Origin: Marinococcus sp. PL1-022 | GTDB taxonomy: Bacteria; Bacillota; Bacilli; Bacillales; Marinococcaceae | Assembly: GCF_033845285.1 (NCBI RefSeq) | Contig: NZ_JAWXCX010000001.1 | Span: forward strand, 62,001 to 126,000 | Direction of reading: 5' to 3' | DNA length: 64,000 nucleotides | In this document: piece by piece, positions 28,661-36,985 of the stretch | How positions within the stretch are numbered: position 1 is the first letter of the stretch | How the letters are laid out: each line of letters opens with the position of its first letter | Made by a program: the position numbers and the translations under genes | The notes under the pieces: model-generated | Database searches by the model: none | Told to the model about the DNA's origin: nothing | What the model saw: only the letters and a program-made list of their open reading frames with translations

Positions 28661-30184
28661 ATGGATACACAAATTGTAACCTATTCCTGGATTTTCATGG
28701 GCTTATTTATACTAATGATGCTTTATTTCGGCTGGATTGGAATGAAAAAAACGAAAACGTCAGAGGATTTTGCCACCGCAAGATCAAGCTACAGCCCCTT
28801 AGTAATCGCCTTAGTAATTGCAGCAGGTATATCCAGTGGCTCCACTTTTATGGGCATGCCGGGGCTTGCTTACAGCATCGGGACTCCGAGCCTCTGGTAT
28901 CCGCTGCTTTATCCTATAGCCACCGTTATTGGCATGCTTTTTGTAGCTAAGGTTATAAAGAAATATGGCGATGAATTCGGTACAAGAACGATTCCGGAAT
29001 TTATTGGAGAAAGATACAAAAGTGATTTTCTGCGGATTGCTTTAACGATTATTTCCATTTTGCTTATTTTTTACGTCGTTTCTCAATTTGTTGCTGCTGC
29101 GACAATGTTTCAAACTATGATGGGTGTTGATTACGGAGTTGGTTTAATTATCACAGCAGCAGTACTTGCTGTGTATGTATTTATGGGAGGGTCGCACTCA
29201 GATATTATTACCGATGCTGTACAGGGACTTTTAATGCTGATAGTGGCCATTACAGTATTTGTTTGCTTTATGACGAGCGTAGGCGTCAATGGTGGCTTTA
29301 CCGATATGCTGAACACAGTGAGTAATGAAAATCCCCAGGGCGGCTTTAATCAATTGTTTCTTCCCGGTGATAATACGTACGGAGCTTTTTGGCTGGTAGC
29401 CTTACTATTTGTAGCTCACTTACCTTTTTCCGTGCAGCCGCACCTTGGTAACAAATTTATGGCTGTGAAAGGCAGTAAAGATATTAGAAAGCTGATTATG
29501 TATTGTACTATTTTTGCTACAATCCTGCCTTTAATGGCGTTGGGCGGAATGCTTGGAGTGGCCGTAGTCGGTGCAGACGCAGGTATTAGTCCTGACCAGA
29601 TAATTCCGGTCCTTTTCAGTGAAATATTTCCGCCAGTAATTGCAGCATTTCTGGCAATAGCTGTACTATCTGCTGTAATGTCAACTTCAGACGGTCTGAT
29701 AGTATCACTGACTCAACTGCTGGCTAATGATTTATATCGTAAAACGATTGTGCCTAAAATCAATATTTCGAAGGCAAAAGCGGAACGCAATGAATTGATT
29801 ATCAGTCGTTACAGCACCTTTGTAGTAATCATAGCAGCTATCTTTTTCGCCTGGTCCCCGCCAGAATTCCTGGCAGTTTTCATGTGGATCGGCATTGGAG
29901 GTATCATGGCGGCTACTGCAGGCCCTATCGTGGTCGGTGGTATATGGGATCGGGCAAATAAAACAGCGGCTATTTCCTCTTTGATAGCAGCCACAGTTGT
30001 ATACTGGTTCGTGTATCTGCCAATTGGACTTAACTTCTCTAATCCTTTCGGAGCTGCTGGTATTGGGGTCATCGTCGGTATGCTGACGATGTATATTGTA
30101 ACTATAGCTACTACGGAGGCACCAAAGGAAAGCGGCTTAGATATAAAACAAAAACCTAGTACAAGGAGTGGAAAAAATGTATAA
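28661..30184 (+). CDS. Sodium:solute symporter (SSS/SSF family)
   Basis: 507 residues, about 13 transmembrane helices. Core-domain features: TSEDFATARSSYSPLVIALVIAAGISSGSTFMGMPGLAY near 40-75 (TM1 region), then the Na2-site-type segment IAVLSAVMSTSDGLIVSLTQLLANDLYRKTI near 340. It imports a small organic solute with Na+; the neighbouring dehydrogenases suggest a hydroxylated or aldehyde-yielding substrate. Start ATG at 28661 after AGGGGGA. The last 8 bases overlap the next gene. Confidence 0.9.
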   Translation: MDTQIVTYSWIFMGLFILMMLYFGWIGMKKTKTSEDFATARSSYSPLVIALVIAAGISSGSTFMGMPGLAYSIGTPSLWYPLLYPIATVIGMLFVAKVIKKYGDEFGTRTIPEFIGERYKSDFLRIALTIISILLIFYVVSQFVAAATMFQTMMGVDYGVGLIITAAVLAVYVFMGGSHSDIITDAVQGLLMLIVAITVFVCFMTSVGVNGGFTDMLNTVSNENPQGGFNQLFLPGDNTYGAFWLVALLFVAHLPFSVQPHLGNKFMAVKGSKDIRKLIMYCTIFATILPLMALGGMLGVAVVGADAGISPDQIIPVLFSEIFPPVIAAFLAIAVLSAVMSTSDGLIVSLTQLLANDLYRKTIVPKINISKAKAERNELIISRYSTFVVIIAAIFFAWSPPEFLAVFMWIGIGGIMAATAGPIVVGGIWDRANKTAAISSLIAATVVYWFVYLPIGLNFSNPFGAAGIGVIVGMLTMYIVTIATTEAPKESGLDIKQKPSTRSGKNV

Positions 30185-31355
30185 ATCGTTTGTTTCCCCA
30201 ATCAGAATTGTTTCAGGTGAAGGAGCGGTAAATGAAATACCGGCTTTGCTGAAGTCCTATCAGGCAGGGCGGGTGATGGTTTTTGCTGACCCGGGGGTGT
30301 TGGATGCTGGCATCGTAGCTCCTTTAGAAGACCAGTTAAAAGAAGCCGGGGTAATATATGAAATATATTCCGACCTAAAGCCGGAACCGCCTGTAGAAAT
30401 TGGAAAGAATGCCCTGCAGGCACTAAAATCATTTGATGCAGATTTTGTTATCGGAATCGGAGGAGGAAGCTCGCTTGACATCGCAAAGGCAGTTTCTGTA
30501 TTGCACGGTAACGAAGGGTCCATTGAGAATTATTTAAACCTTTCAGGAGATAAATCCCTTGCAAATAGAGGTCTGCCAAAGCTTTTAATACCAACAACTG
30601 CCGGTACAGGGGCAGAGGTAACAGATATAAGCGTATTTTCGCTGGAAGGTACCAAGGACGTAATCACCCATGAATTTTTATTGGCAGATGTTGCCGTGGT
30701 AGATCCGGATCTTACGATGACAGTGCCACCTAAGGTTACTGCTGCTACTGGGGTGGATGCTCTTACTCACGCAGTAGAAGCATATATTTCTGTTAACAGC
30801 ACTCCGCTGACGGATGCCCTCGCTTTGGACGCAATGGAAAGAATAGCGAAAAATATTCGTACAGCTGTATGGAATGGCAGTAATAAAGAGGCGCGTGCAC
30901 AAATGAGCTGGGGGAGCATGACTGCGGGGTTAAGCTTTTATAACGCAGGTGTTGCTGGTGTACACGCTTTAGCCTATCCGTTAGGGGGGTTATTTAAAAT
31001 CCCTCATGGTGAATCGAATGCTGTACTTCTTCCTTATATCTTTGATTACATCTGGCCTTCCTGCATGGAAAAAATGGGAGTGATAGCAGAGCGGATAGGG
31101 GCAAATACTGAAGGATTATCAAAAAGAGAAGCCGCAATAGCGGGTGTGCGGGAGCTGAAAAACATTGTGGAGGATGTTGGGATTCCCTCTACATTGGAGC
31201 AATTCGGAATTAAAGAAAGTGATCTCGTGAATTTGGCTGAAAGTGGGGAAAAACAAACAAGGCTTTTAGCAAGAAGCCCTAAGCCGTATTCTTATCAGGA
31301 TATTTTAGGAAGGTATGAAGCGGCTTATGCAGGTATTTTAGAAATTGACAAGTAA
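30177..31355 (+). CDS. Iron-containing alcohol dehydrogenase
   Basis: 392 residues. NAD-binding GIGGGSSLDIAKAVSVL is near residue 95; the metal site includes DALTHAVEAYIS, HALAYPLGG and IPHGESNAVLLPYI with its conserved histidines. Group III Fe-ADHs convert primary alcohols or diols to aldehydes. The ATG at 30177, eight bases behind AAGGAG, overlaps the symporter stop (ATGTATAA). With the aldehyde dehydrogenase it forms an alcohol to aldehyde to acid route for the solute taken up by the symporter. Confidence 0.9.
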   Translation: MYKSFVSPIRIVSGEGAVNEIPALLKSYQAGRVMVFADPGVLDAGIVAPLEDQLKEAGVIYEIYSDLKPEPPVEIGKNALQALKSFDADFVIGIGGGSSLDIAKAVSVLHGNEGSIENYLNLSGDKSLANRGLPKLLIPTTAGTGAEVTDISVFSLEGTKDVITHEFLLADVAVVDPDLTMTVPPKVTAATGVDALTHAVEAYISVNSTPLTDALALDAMERIAKNIRTAVWNGSNKEARAQMSWGSMTAGLSFYNAGVAGVHALAYPLGGLFKIPHGESNAVLLPYIFDYIWPSCMEKMGVIAERIGANTEGLSKREAAIAGVRELKNIVEDVGIPSTLEQFGIKESDLVNLAESGEKQTRLLARSPKPYSYQDILGRYEAAYAGILEIDK

Positions 31356-31363
31356 GTAAAAAA

Positions 31364-31398
31364 AGGCCCTGTTCTTATAAAAGAACGGGCCTCTGCTT
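31364..31398. terminator. Operon terminator (bidirectional)
   Basis: AGGCCCTGTTCTT (31364-31376) pairs with AAGAACGGGCCT (31381-31392). The A-run on its left provides a T tail for the minus-strand gene that ends at 31398. Confidence 0.85.
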
Positions 31399-32336
31399 TA
31401 TTCGCCGGTAATTTTTTCTACTGAATCGTTGAGCTGGTATTCACGGCCAAGCAGCGTGAAATCACTCCATTTTGTATTGTTTACATAATAAAACTGGTCG
31501 TTTTGAACGGCTTCGGTATCAGCAAGCAGATCATCCACAAGCTCCTGGGATTGCTCTGTCGGTTCTCCCTGGTCGGTTAAAACGAACAGGTAGTCTGCCC
31601 CTTCCACGTACTCAGGCACTGTTTCAAGAGAGATGGCCTGCGTTTCCGTGTTTTCTTTCACGCCCTCTGTCGGTTCAAGTCCTGCGCCTTCATACAGGCC
31701 GGCAAATACGGATTGATCGTGAACGTATACTTCTTTGCCAATGAATTGGACGACGGCTGCTGTTGCATCTTCCGGCACGTTATTGTCTGCAAGCGTCTGT
31801 CTGGCTTCCTCCGCCTGCTGTTCATATTCGTTCAGCCATTCTTCGCTGGCATCTTCTTTGTTCAATGCATCAGCGGTGTTTTGAAGCTGCTCTTCCGGCG
31901 TGTCCCCAAAAGCAGTCATATACACCGGAGCAATTTGTTCGAGCTGATCGAGAGAGTCCGACTGATAATCGGATAAAAGGATCATATCCGGCTCAAGCTC
32001 GTTGATCTTCTCGACGTTTGGCGTATCACCGCCAACGCTTTCCACTCCCTCGAGCTGGGCTCCGTACGTATCGAGATAATAGTCAGAAGTGCCTATCGGC
32101 TGTTCATCAAGAATCAGCATGTCTGCTACATTCTGCAGGGCTACAACGTTTTGCGGATCTGATGGAATTTCCACTTCCCGGCCGGTGGGGTCAGTGACTG
32201 TTCTTGTTTCTGCCTCCGCATTCTCGCCACCGTCTTCACTTCCGCCGGAATCTCCGGATGAATCGTTGCCGCAGGCAGCAAGCACAAATAAAAAGGCGAA
32301 GCCAACTGCAAATAAAGAAATCCACTTTTTAACCAA
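31398..32336 (-). CDS. Siderophore ABC transporter substrate-binding lipoprotein
   Basis: 312 residues. The lipoprotein signal ends FLFVLAAC (lipobox LAAC), then an acidic Gly/Ser linker and a class III binding fold: TVTDPTGREVEIPSDPQNVVALQNVADMLILDEQPIG ... NVEKINELEPDMILLSDYQSDSLDQLEQIAPVY. This is the FhuD/YfiY-like family that hands ferric siderophores to an ABC importer. No permease or ATPase gene is adjacent, so it must work with one elsewhere. A Fur box lies at its promoter. Start ATG at 32334-32336 behind AGGGGGA. Confidence 0.9.
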   Translation of the reverse strand: MVKKWISLFAVGFAFLFVLAACGNDSSGDSGGSEDGGENAEAETRTVTDPTGREVEIPSDPQNVVALQNVADMLILDEQPIGTSDYYLDTYGAQLEGVESVGGDTPNVEKINELEPDMILLSDYQSDSLDQLEQIAPVYMTAFGDTPEEQLQNTADALNKEDASEEWLNEYEQQAEEARQTLADNNVPEDATAAVVQFIGKEVYVHDQSVFAGLYEGAGLEPTEGVKENTETQAISLETVPEYVEGADYLFVLTDQGEPTEQSQELVDDLLADTEAVQNDQFYYVNNTKWSDFTLLGREYQLNDSVEKITGE

Positions 32337-32355
32337 TATGTATATCCCCCTAGTT

Positions 32356-32374
32356 GATAATAATAATCATTTGC
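32356..32374 (-). promoter_or_regulatory. Fur box
   Basis: GATAATAATAATCATTTGC matches 16 of 19 positions of the Fur consensus GATAATGATAATCATTATC, 20 nt before the binding-protein start. It implies iron-starvation induction. Confidence 0.82.
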
Positions 32375-32563
32375 ATGACTATTATATGGTATTCATTTTA
32401 TAATTACAATGTAAACCTTTGGAACTAAGTAAAAAATGTTTTTCGCATATTTTTAATAGAGCGGGAGGGGTGTGCTTTAGCCTGTTTAACGTTACACTGA
32501 AGGTACTTTGCTTTTACGATTGTAAAACGCATGCCGGAGACTCTGCGTACAGGAGGAAAATTT

Positions 32564-33739
32564 ATGCGATTCGAACCGTCTGAACAAATCGAACGACTGC
32601 CGGAACAGTTTTTTGCTTCACTTTCAAGAAAGGTCCAGAAACGCAGGGAAGAGGGACAGGACTTAATTAACCTGGGCCAGGGAAATCCTGATCAGCCGAC
32701 TCCTGAGCCTATTGTCGAAAAGATGAGGGGCGCTGCTGAAAATCCGGAATATCATAAATATTCCCCATTTCGGGGGTATGAATTTTTGAAGAAGTCAGCG
32801 GCTGATTTTTATCAGCGGGAATACGGTGTGACGCTGGATCCAAAAACGGAAGTGGCGGTTTTATTCGGTGCAAAAACGGGGCTTGTGGAGATCAGCCAGT
32901 GTCTTCTTAATCCAGGGGATACCGCGTTACTGCCAGACCCGGGTTATCCTGACTATCTCTCGGGAACAGCCCTTGCCAACGCAGAAACGGCTTTTATGCC
33001 GCTTAAAAAAGAAAATAATTTTCGTCCCGATTTTCGGCAGATTGAAGAAGATGTGCTCAACCGGGCAAAAATGATGTTTTTAAATTATCCTAACAACCCG
33101 ACTGCCGGCACTGCTACAACGGAATTTTTTGAAGAAACGGTCCGGACTGCTGTCCAGCACCACATTTGTGTCGTTCACGATTTCGCCTATGGGTCGCTCG
33201 GCTATGAGGGCGAAAAGCCTCCCAGCTTTCTTCAGACCCCCGGGGCCCGGGAAGTGGGCATAGAAATGTATACACTTTCGAAAACGTTTAACATGGCCGG
33301 ATGGCGTGTGGCTGTTGCGGTGGGTAATGCTTCAGTCATAGAAATGATTAATAACATCCAGGATCATCTGTATGTAAGTTTGTTTGGGGCGGTTCAGGAA
33401 ACGGCAGCTTATGCGTTTGATCATGGGGCAGAGATGGCTGAAGATATACTGAATGTTTATGAAAGCAGAAGAAACGTATTTATTCAGGCGCTTCACGATC
33501 ACGGTGTAGCGGTACAGTCGCCCCGTGGTTCCTTTTTTGTATGGATGGAAGTGCCAAAAGGCTACACCTCTGCTTCGTTCACCGAAGAGCTGCTCGAAGA
33601 AGCAGGTGTAGTAGTCGCCCCGGGCCATGGCTTTGGCAGCATGGGAGAGGGGTACGTCCGCATTGGTCTGCTCGAAGAGGAACAGCGATTAAAAGAAGCG
33701 GCTGCACGGATCGCGGGCGTAGCCGTGGCGGTGAAATAA
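32564..33739 (+). CDS. mtnE: Aminotransferase of methionine salvage (MtnE-like)
   Basis: 391 residues. Near-colinear similarity to Bacillus MtnE (YkrV): LPEQFFASLSRKVQKRREEGQDLINLGQGNPDQPTPEPIVEKM at the N-terminus; the PLP lysine in TLSKTFNMAGWRVAVAVGNASVIE; substrate Arg region GYVRIGLL. MtnE transaminates 2-keto-4-methylthiobutyrate to methionine using glutamine or other donors. No other mtn gene and no SAM riboswitch are nearby, so a broader aminotransferase role is possible. The ATG at 32564 has AGGAGG seven bases upstream; an upstream open frame is not used. Only a weak AAAAAG/CTTTTT hairpin follows. Confidence 0.82.
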   Translation: MRFEPSEQIERLPEQFFASLSRKVQKRREEGQDLINLGQGNPDQPTPEPIVEKMRGAAENPEYHKYSPFRGYEFLKKSAADFYQREYGVTLDPKTEVAVLFGAKTGLVEISQCLLNPGDTALLPDPGYPDYLSGTALANAETAFMPLKKENNFRPDFRQIEEDVLNRAKMMFLNYPNNPTAGTATTEFFEETVRTAVQHHICVVHDFAYGSLGYEGEKPPSFLQTPGAREVGIEMYTLSKTFNMAGWRVAVAVGNASVIEMINNIQDHLYVSLFGAVQETAAYAFDHGAEMAEDILNVYESRRNVFIQALHDHGVAVQSPRGSFFVWMEVPKGYTSASFTEELLEEAGVVVAPGHGFGSMGEGYVRIGLLEEEQRLKEAAARIAGVAVAVK

Positions 33740-33761
33740 AAAAGCTGTTTAACTTTTTATT

Positions 33762-34208
33762 TCACCCATATTTCTGCTGATGGTCTTTTTTCCACGATAA
33801 ATAGGTTTCGTCCTCCCGGGCCTTAATCCATTTTTCCTCAAAAATCCGGGCGGATTCGGCTTTTTCTTCATTGATCTGACGATCGTTCACGTTACCGTCT
33901 TTGTCGTATTTTTTGCCTCCTTTATAGTTGGCGTACCGGCGTGAGCGCGTATAGCCCATCTGCAGAAATTTTCTTGCCATATCCATTCCGACGAAGTCTT
34001 TTTGCTTTTTATACTCCAAAAATAATTCATAAATTTGCCCGGAGGACTCCCTGGCAATGTCCGGGGTCTTAAACCTCCAATACGGAAGAATTTCACTTTT
34101 ATACGGCTCCACCATTAAAACGCCCTGTTCCCCGCGTCCTACGCGGTATTTATCCGGCTGTTCACGAAAATCAATACGTTCAAAATCTTCATTATAATTA
34201 AAGCTCAT
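33762..34208 (-). CDS. DUF4385-family protein
   Basis: 148 residues from the ATG at 34206-34208 behind AAAGGAGAG. Features: FDYRxQP-like start (NYNEDFERIDFREQPDKYRVGRGEQGVLMVEPYKSEILPYWRFKTP), then MGMDMARKFLQMGYTRSRRYANYKGGKKY, the signature of DUF4385 (YcgI-type) proteins found across bacteria and some eukaryotes. Cytosolic, strongly charged; biochemical role unknown. Convergent with mtnE. Confidence 0.78.
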   Translation of the reverse strand: MSFNYNEDFERIDFREQPDKYRVGRGEQGVLMVEPYKSEILPYWRFKTPDIARESSGQIYELFLEYKKQKDFVGMDMARKFLQMGYTRSRRYANYKGGKKYDKDGNVNDRQINEEKAESARIFEEKWIKAREDETYLSWKKDHQQKYG

Positions 34209-34389
34209 AGCTGCTCTCTCCTTTATTTGCCTTTGTTTTCTTTGCCCGAAAATGATAAGAGTTATGTGTGAAAATACGTGCCTTATCAAGATTTATTTTC
34301 CTTGAAAAGGGGAATAACTAGTATGCGTAGCAGAAAAAAGGATTATTGAACATACATATCGAATTCTTGTGGTGGATGGAGGTTTTAAG

Positions 34390-34872
34390 ATGGAATATAT
34401 TGAAAATGTACGCAGCCAGCTTCTGGAGGAAGTCGAACCAGTTCCGGAAGCAGATTGGAACATAAAGACAGACACTACTGATTGGAGTATCGCCCAGGTA
34501 GTGGAACACCTCCGGTTATTTGAAGCTTTCGTAGGGAGGAGTATGAAAAGTGCTCTGGAAACAGAACCTACCACAAGAGCGGAAGAAAAGCCGATTCAAA
34601 TGATGAAGTACCGGCGCCGGCCGGCAGAAGCGCCGCAGGAGCTCCAGCCGGAGGACATGGAATTTGGCAAGCAAAACCTGCTTGAGGAACTGAAGGAAAC
34701 AAGAGAATATATCCGTCACCTGGAGGAAAAGCATACCAGGGAAGACTTAGCAGCACGTTCCATTTCGCACCCCAATTTTGGGCCTATGCCTCTTCATCAG
34801 TGGCTGGAAATGATCGGTCTCCATGAGGAGCGTCATATCGCTCAAATTCAAGATATAAAAACTAAATTATAG
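34390..34872 (+). CDS. DinB-family (DinB_2) protein
   Basis: 160 residues, four-helix bundle with a metal-site pattern: WSIAQVVEHLRLFE (first His, about residue 41), and LHQWLEMIGLHEERHIAQI near the C-terminus (His pair). The family includes metal-dependent thiol transferases and hydrolases; the substrate is unknown. The ATG at 34390 stands seven bases behind GGAGG. It ends 18 nt before dhaK without a terminator, so it may be cotranscribed with the dihydroxyacetone kinase genes. Confidence 0.8.
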   Translation: MEYIENVRSQLLEEVEPVPEADWNIKTDTTDWSIAQVVEHLRLFEAFVGRSMKSALETEPTTRAEEKPIQMMKYRRRPAEAPQELQPEDMEFGKQNLLEELKETREYIRHLEEKHTREDLAARSISHPNFGPMPLHQWLEMIGLHEERHIAQIQDIKTKL

Positions 34873-34890
34873 ACTGAGGGAGGATAACAA

Positions 34891-35859
34891 ATGAAAAAGC
34901 TCATTAATGGTGTGGACCAGATTGTTTCTGAAATGGTGGAGGGACTGGTGGCCGCTCACCCGGATAAGCTCCGGTCGATTGAGAACACAAATGTCATCGT
35001 GCGGGCAGATGCCCCGGTGCAGGGGAAAGTAGCATTGATCAGCGGCGGTGGAAGCGGACATGAACCTGCCCATGCGGGATATGTGGGAGAAGGGCTGCTC
35101 GATGCAGCAGTAAGCGGGGAAGTCTTCACCTCGCCGACACCGGACCAGGTGCTTGAAGCCATTAAAGCTGTCGACAGCGGATCGGGAGTTCTTTTGATCG
35201 TAAAAAACTACAGTGGGGATGTCATGAACTTCGATATGGCTGCTGATCTGGCAGAAGCAGAGGATATTACGGTCAAACAGGTTGTTATACGGGACGATGT
35301 AGCGATTTCTAATCCGGAGGACCGCCGCGGTGTAGCTGGAACGACGCTTGTGCATATGATTGCCGGTGCAGCAGCAGCTGAGGGAAAAAGCCTGGACGAG
35401 GTGGAAGCCATTGCCCAGAGTGTGGCTGACAACTTGCGTTCAATGGGCGTGTCCCTTTCTCCGTGTACTGTTCCGGCTTCCGGTAAACCTGGATTTACCC
35501 TCGATGAAAACGAGATGGAAATCGGGACCGGCATTCACGGCGAACAGGGCGTGGAACGGCGCGAGCTAATGCAGGCAGACGCTGTTACGGAAGAATTGGT
35601 TCAGCACGTGCTCGATGATATGCATCTAAATGACGGCAGCGAAGTAGCGTTAATGATCAACGGTCAGGGTGCGACGCCTTTAATGGAGCTGTATATTGTG
35701 GCAAGAAAGGCCATTCAGCTGTTGAAGGACCGTGGTATTCATGTAAAGAAAACCTTTGTAGGAGAATATATGACGTCACTTGAAATGACAGGGTGCTCGG
35801 TAACGATTTTAAATTTGGATAAGGAACGTAAACGGTTGCTACTATCCGGCAGGGAGTGA
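34891..35859 (+). CDS. dhaK: Dihydroxyacetone kinase, DhaK subunit
   Basis: 322 residues. The substrate loop LISGGGSGHEPAHAGYVG is at about 47-64; the covalent hemiaminal histidine is in EIGTGIHGEQGVE (about 220). DhaK binds dihydroxyacetone, which receives phosphate from ADP bound in DhaL, itself recharged by DhaM. This is the PEP-dependent, PTS-linked system, not the ATP-dependent single-chain kinase. Start ATG at 34891 after GAGGGAGG. First of the dhaKLM set. Confidence 0.95.
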   Translation: MKKLINGVDQIVSEMVEGLVAAHPDKLRSIENTNVIVRADAPVQGKVALISGGGSGHEPAHAGYVGEGLLDAAVSGEVFTSPTPDQVLEAIKAVDSGSGVLLIVKNYSGDVMNFDMAADLAEAEDITVKQVVIRDDVAISNPEDRRGVAGTTLVHMIAGAAAAEGKSLDEVEAIAQSVADNLRSMGVSLSPCTVPASGKPGFTLDENEMEIGTGIHGEQGVERRELMQADAVTEELVQHVLDDMHLNDGSEVALMINGQGATPLMELYIVARKAIQLLKDRGIHVKKTFVGEYMTSLEMTGCSVTILNLDKERKRLLLSGRE

Positions 35860-35866
35860 AGTTTTC

Positions 35867-36487
35867 ATGGAACTAAGCACAGCAGTAATGAAGCAGTGGG
35901 CACTAAGAATCAATGCAAAAATGCAGGAGCATAAGGACAGGCTCTCCGAGCTTGATCAGGCCATCGGAGACGGAGATCACGGGCATAATATGGCCCGCGG
36001 CTTTCAGGAAGTAGCCAATAAATTGGAGGATACTTCCTACGATGATATTGGCGCGATGTATAAAGACGTAGCTTCAACACTGATTTCGAAGGTGGGAGGA
36101 GCTTCGGGCCCGCTGTATGGAACGGCATTTCTTAAAGCAGCCAATGCATGGAAGGGAAGAGATGCGCTCGACAGCGCAGCGTTTACCGAAGGCATCGAGG
36201 CAGCCGTTGGTGGTATTGAAACGAGAGGGAAGGCTTCCCTTGGCGACAAAACGATGCTCGATGTATGGATTCCTGTGCGGGATGAAATGAAAGAGGATGG
36301 TGCAGACGCGGAGAAGGCTGCCAGCACAGCTGAAAAAGAAGCAGAAGCCACCATCGATAAAGTTGCTAAAAAAGGAAGGGCTTCTTATTTAGGAGAGCGT
36401 TCGAAGGGCCATATGGACCCTGGAGCCTTTTCATCTCAGCTCGTTTTTGAAGCATTGGCAGAAGTGTACAAAGAGGGGGCCTCTTAA
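35867..36487 (+). CDS. dhaL: Dihydroxyacetone kinase, ADP-binding DhaL subunit
   Basis: 206 residues. The ADP-Mg motif is LDQAIGDGDHGHNMARGF (about 26-44), followed by KVGGASGPLYGTAF (about 75-88) and ASYLGERSKGHMDPGA (about 175). It transfers phosphate from its permanently bound ADP/ATP to dihydroxyacetone on DhaK. Start ATG at 35867 behind AGGGAG. Its stop overlaps the dhaM start (TAATG). Confidence 0.95.
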   Translation: MELSTAVMKQWALRINAKMQEHKDRLSELDQAIGDGDHGHNMARGFQEVANKLEDTSYDDIGAMYKDVASTLISKVGGASGPLYGTAFLKAANAWKGRDALDSAAFTEGIEAAVGGIETRGKASLGDKTMLDVWIPVRDEMKEDGADAEKAASTAEKEAEATIDKVAKKGRASYLGERSKGHMDPGAFSSQLVFEALAEVYKEGAS

Positions 36488-36888
36488 TGGCTAAAGTCAG
36501 CATCATCGTTATTTCTCACAGCAAAGAACTCGCTGACGGCATTGTAGATCTCGTATCACAGACGAAACAGGAGGATGTTGCAATCGCCGCAGCCGGCGGA
36601 ACTGAAGACGGAGAAATCGGCACGAGCGTTGATCGGATCACAGGAGCCGTCGAATCAGTTACGACCGAAGAAGGTGTGCTTCTGCTTTTTGACATCGGAA
36701 GTGCATTAATGAACGCGGAAATGGCACTTGAAATGCTGCCGGAGCTTGAAGGCCGTATTACAATAGCTGATGCTCCGCTTGTGGAAGGAACGTATATCGC
36801 TGCGGTTGAAGCTGGCATGGGAAAAACGCTTGAAGAAGTAAAAAAAGCAGCAGAATCGGCAAAAGAATGGAAAAAAATCGAGGATTAA
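36487..36888 (+). CDS. dhaM: PTS-dependent dihydroxyacetone kinase phosphoryl donor DhaM
   Basis: 133 residues, only the EIIA-mannose-like domain, as in Firmicutes (E. coli DhaM is longer). The phosphorylated histidine is His10 or so in IIVISHSKELADGIVDLV. It takes phosphate from HPr and passes it to the nucleotide of DhaL. Translation is coupled to dhaL by overlapping stop and start. Confidence 0.93.
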   Translation: MAKVSIIVISHSKELADGIVDLVSQTKQEDVAIAAAGGTEDGEIGTSVDRITGAVESVTTEEGVLLLFDIGSALMNAEMALEMLPELEGRITIADAPLVEGTYIAAVEAGMGKTLEEVKKAAESAKEWKKIED

Positions 36889-36893
36889 TAAAT

Positions 36894-36932
36894 AAACCCT
36901 GCAGCCATAAATTTGACTGCAGGGTTTTCGTT
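36894..36932 (+). terminator. dhaKLM terminator
   Basis: AAACCCTGCAG (36894-36904) pairs with CTGCAGGGTTT (36917-36927), followed by TCGTT. Confidence 0.8.
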
Positions 36933-36985
36933 AATATACAGTTCTGCACAAAAGCTGAAATGACCGGGTTCCTTAGTGTTCCAGC

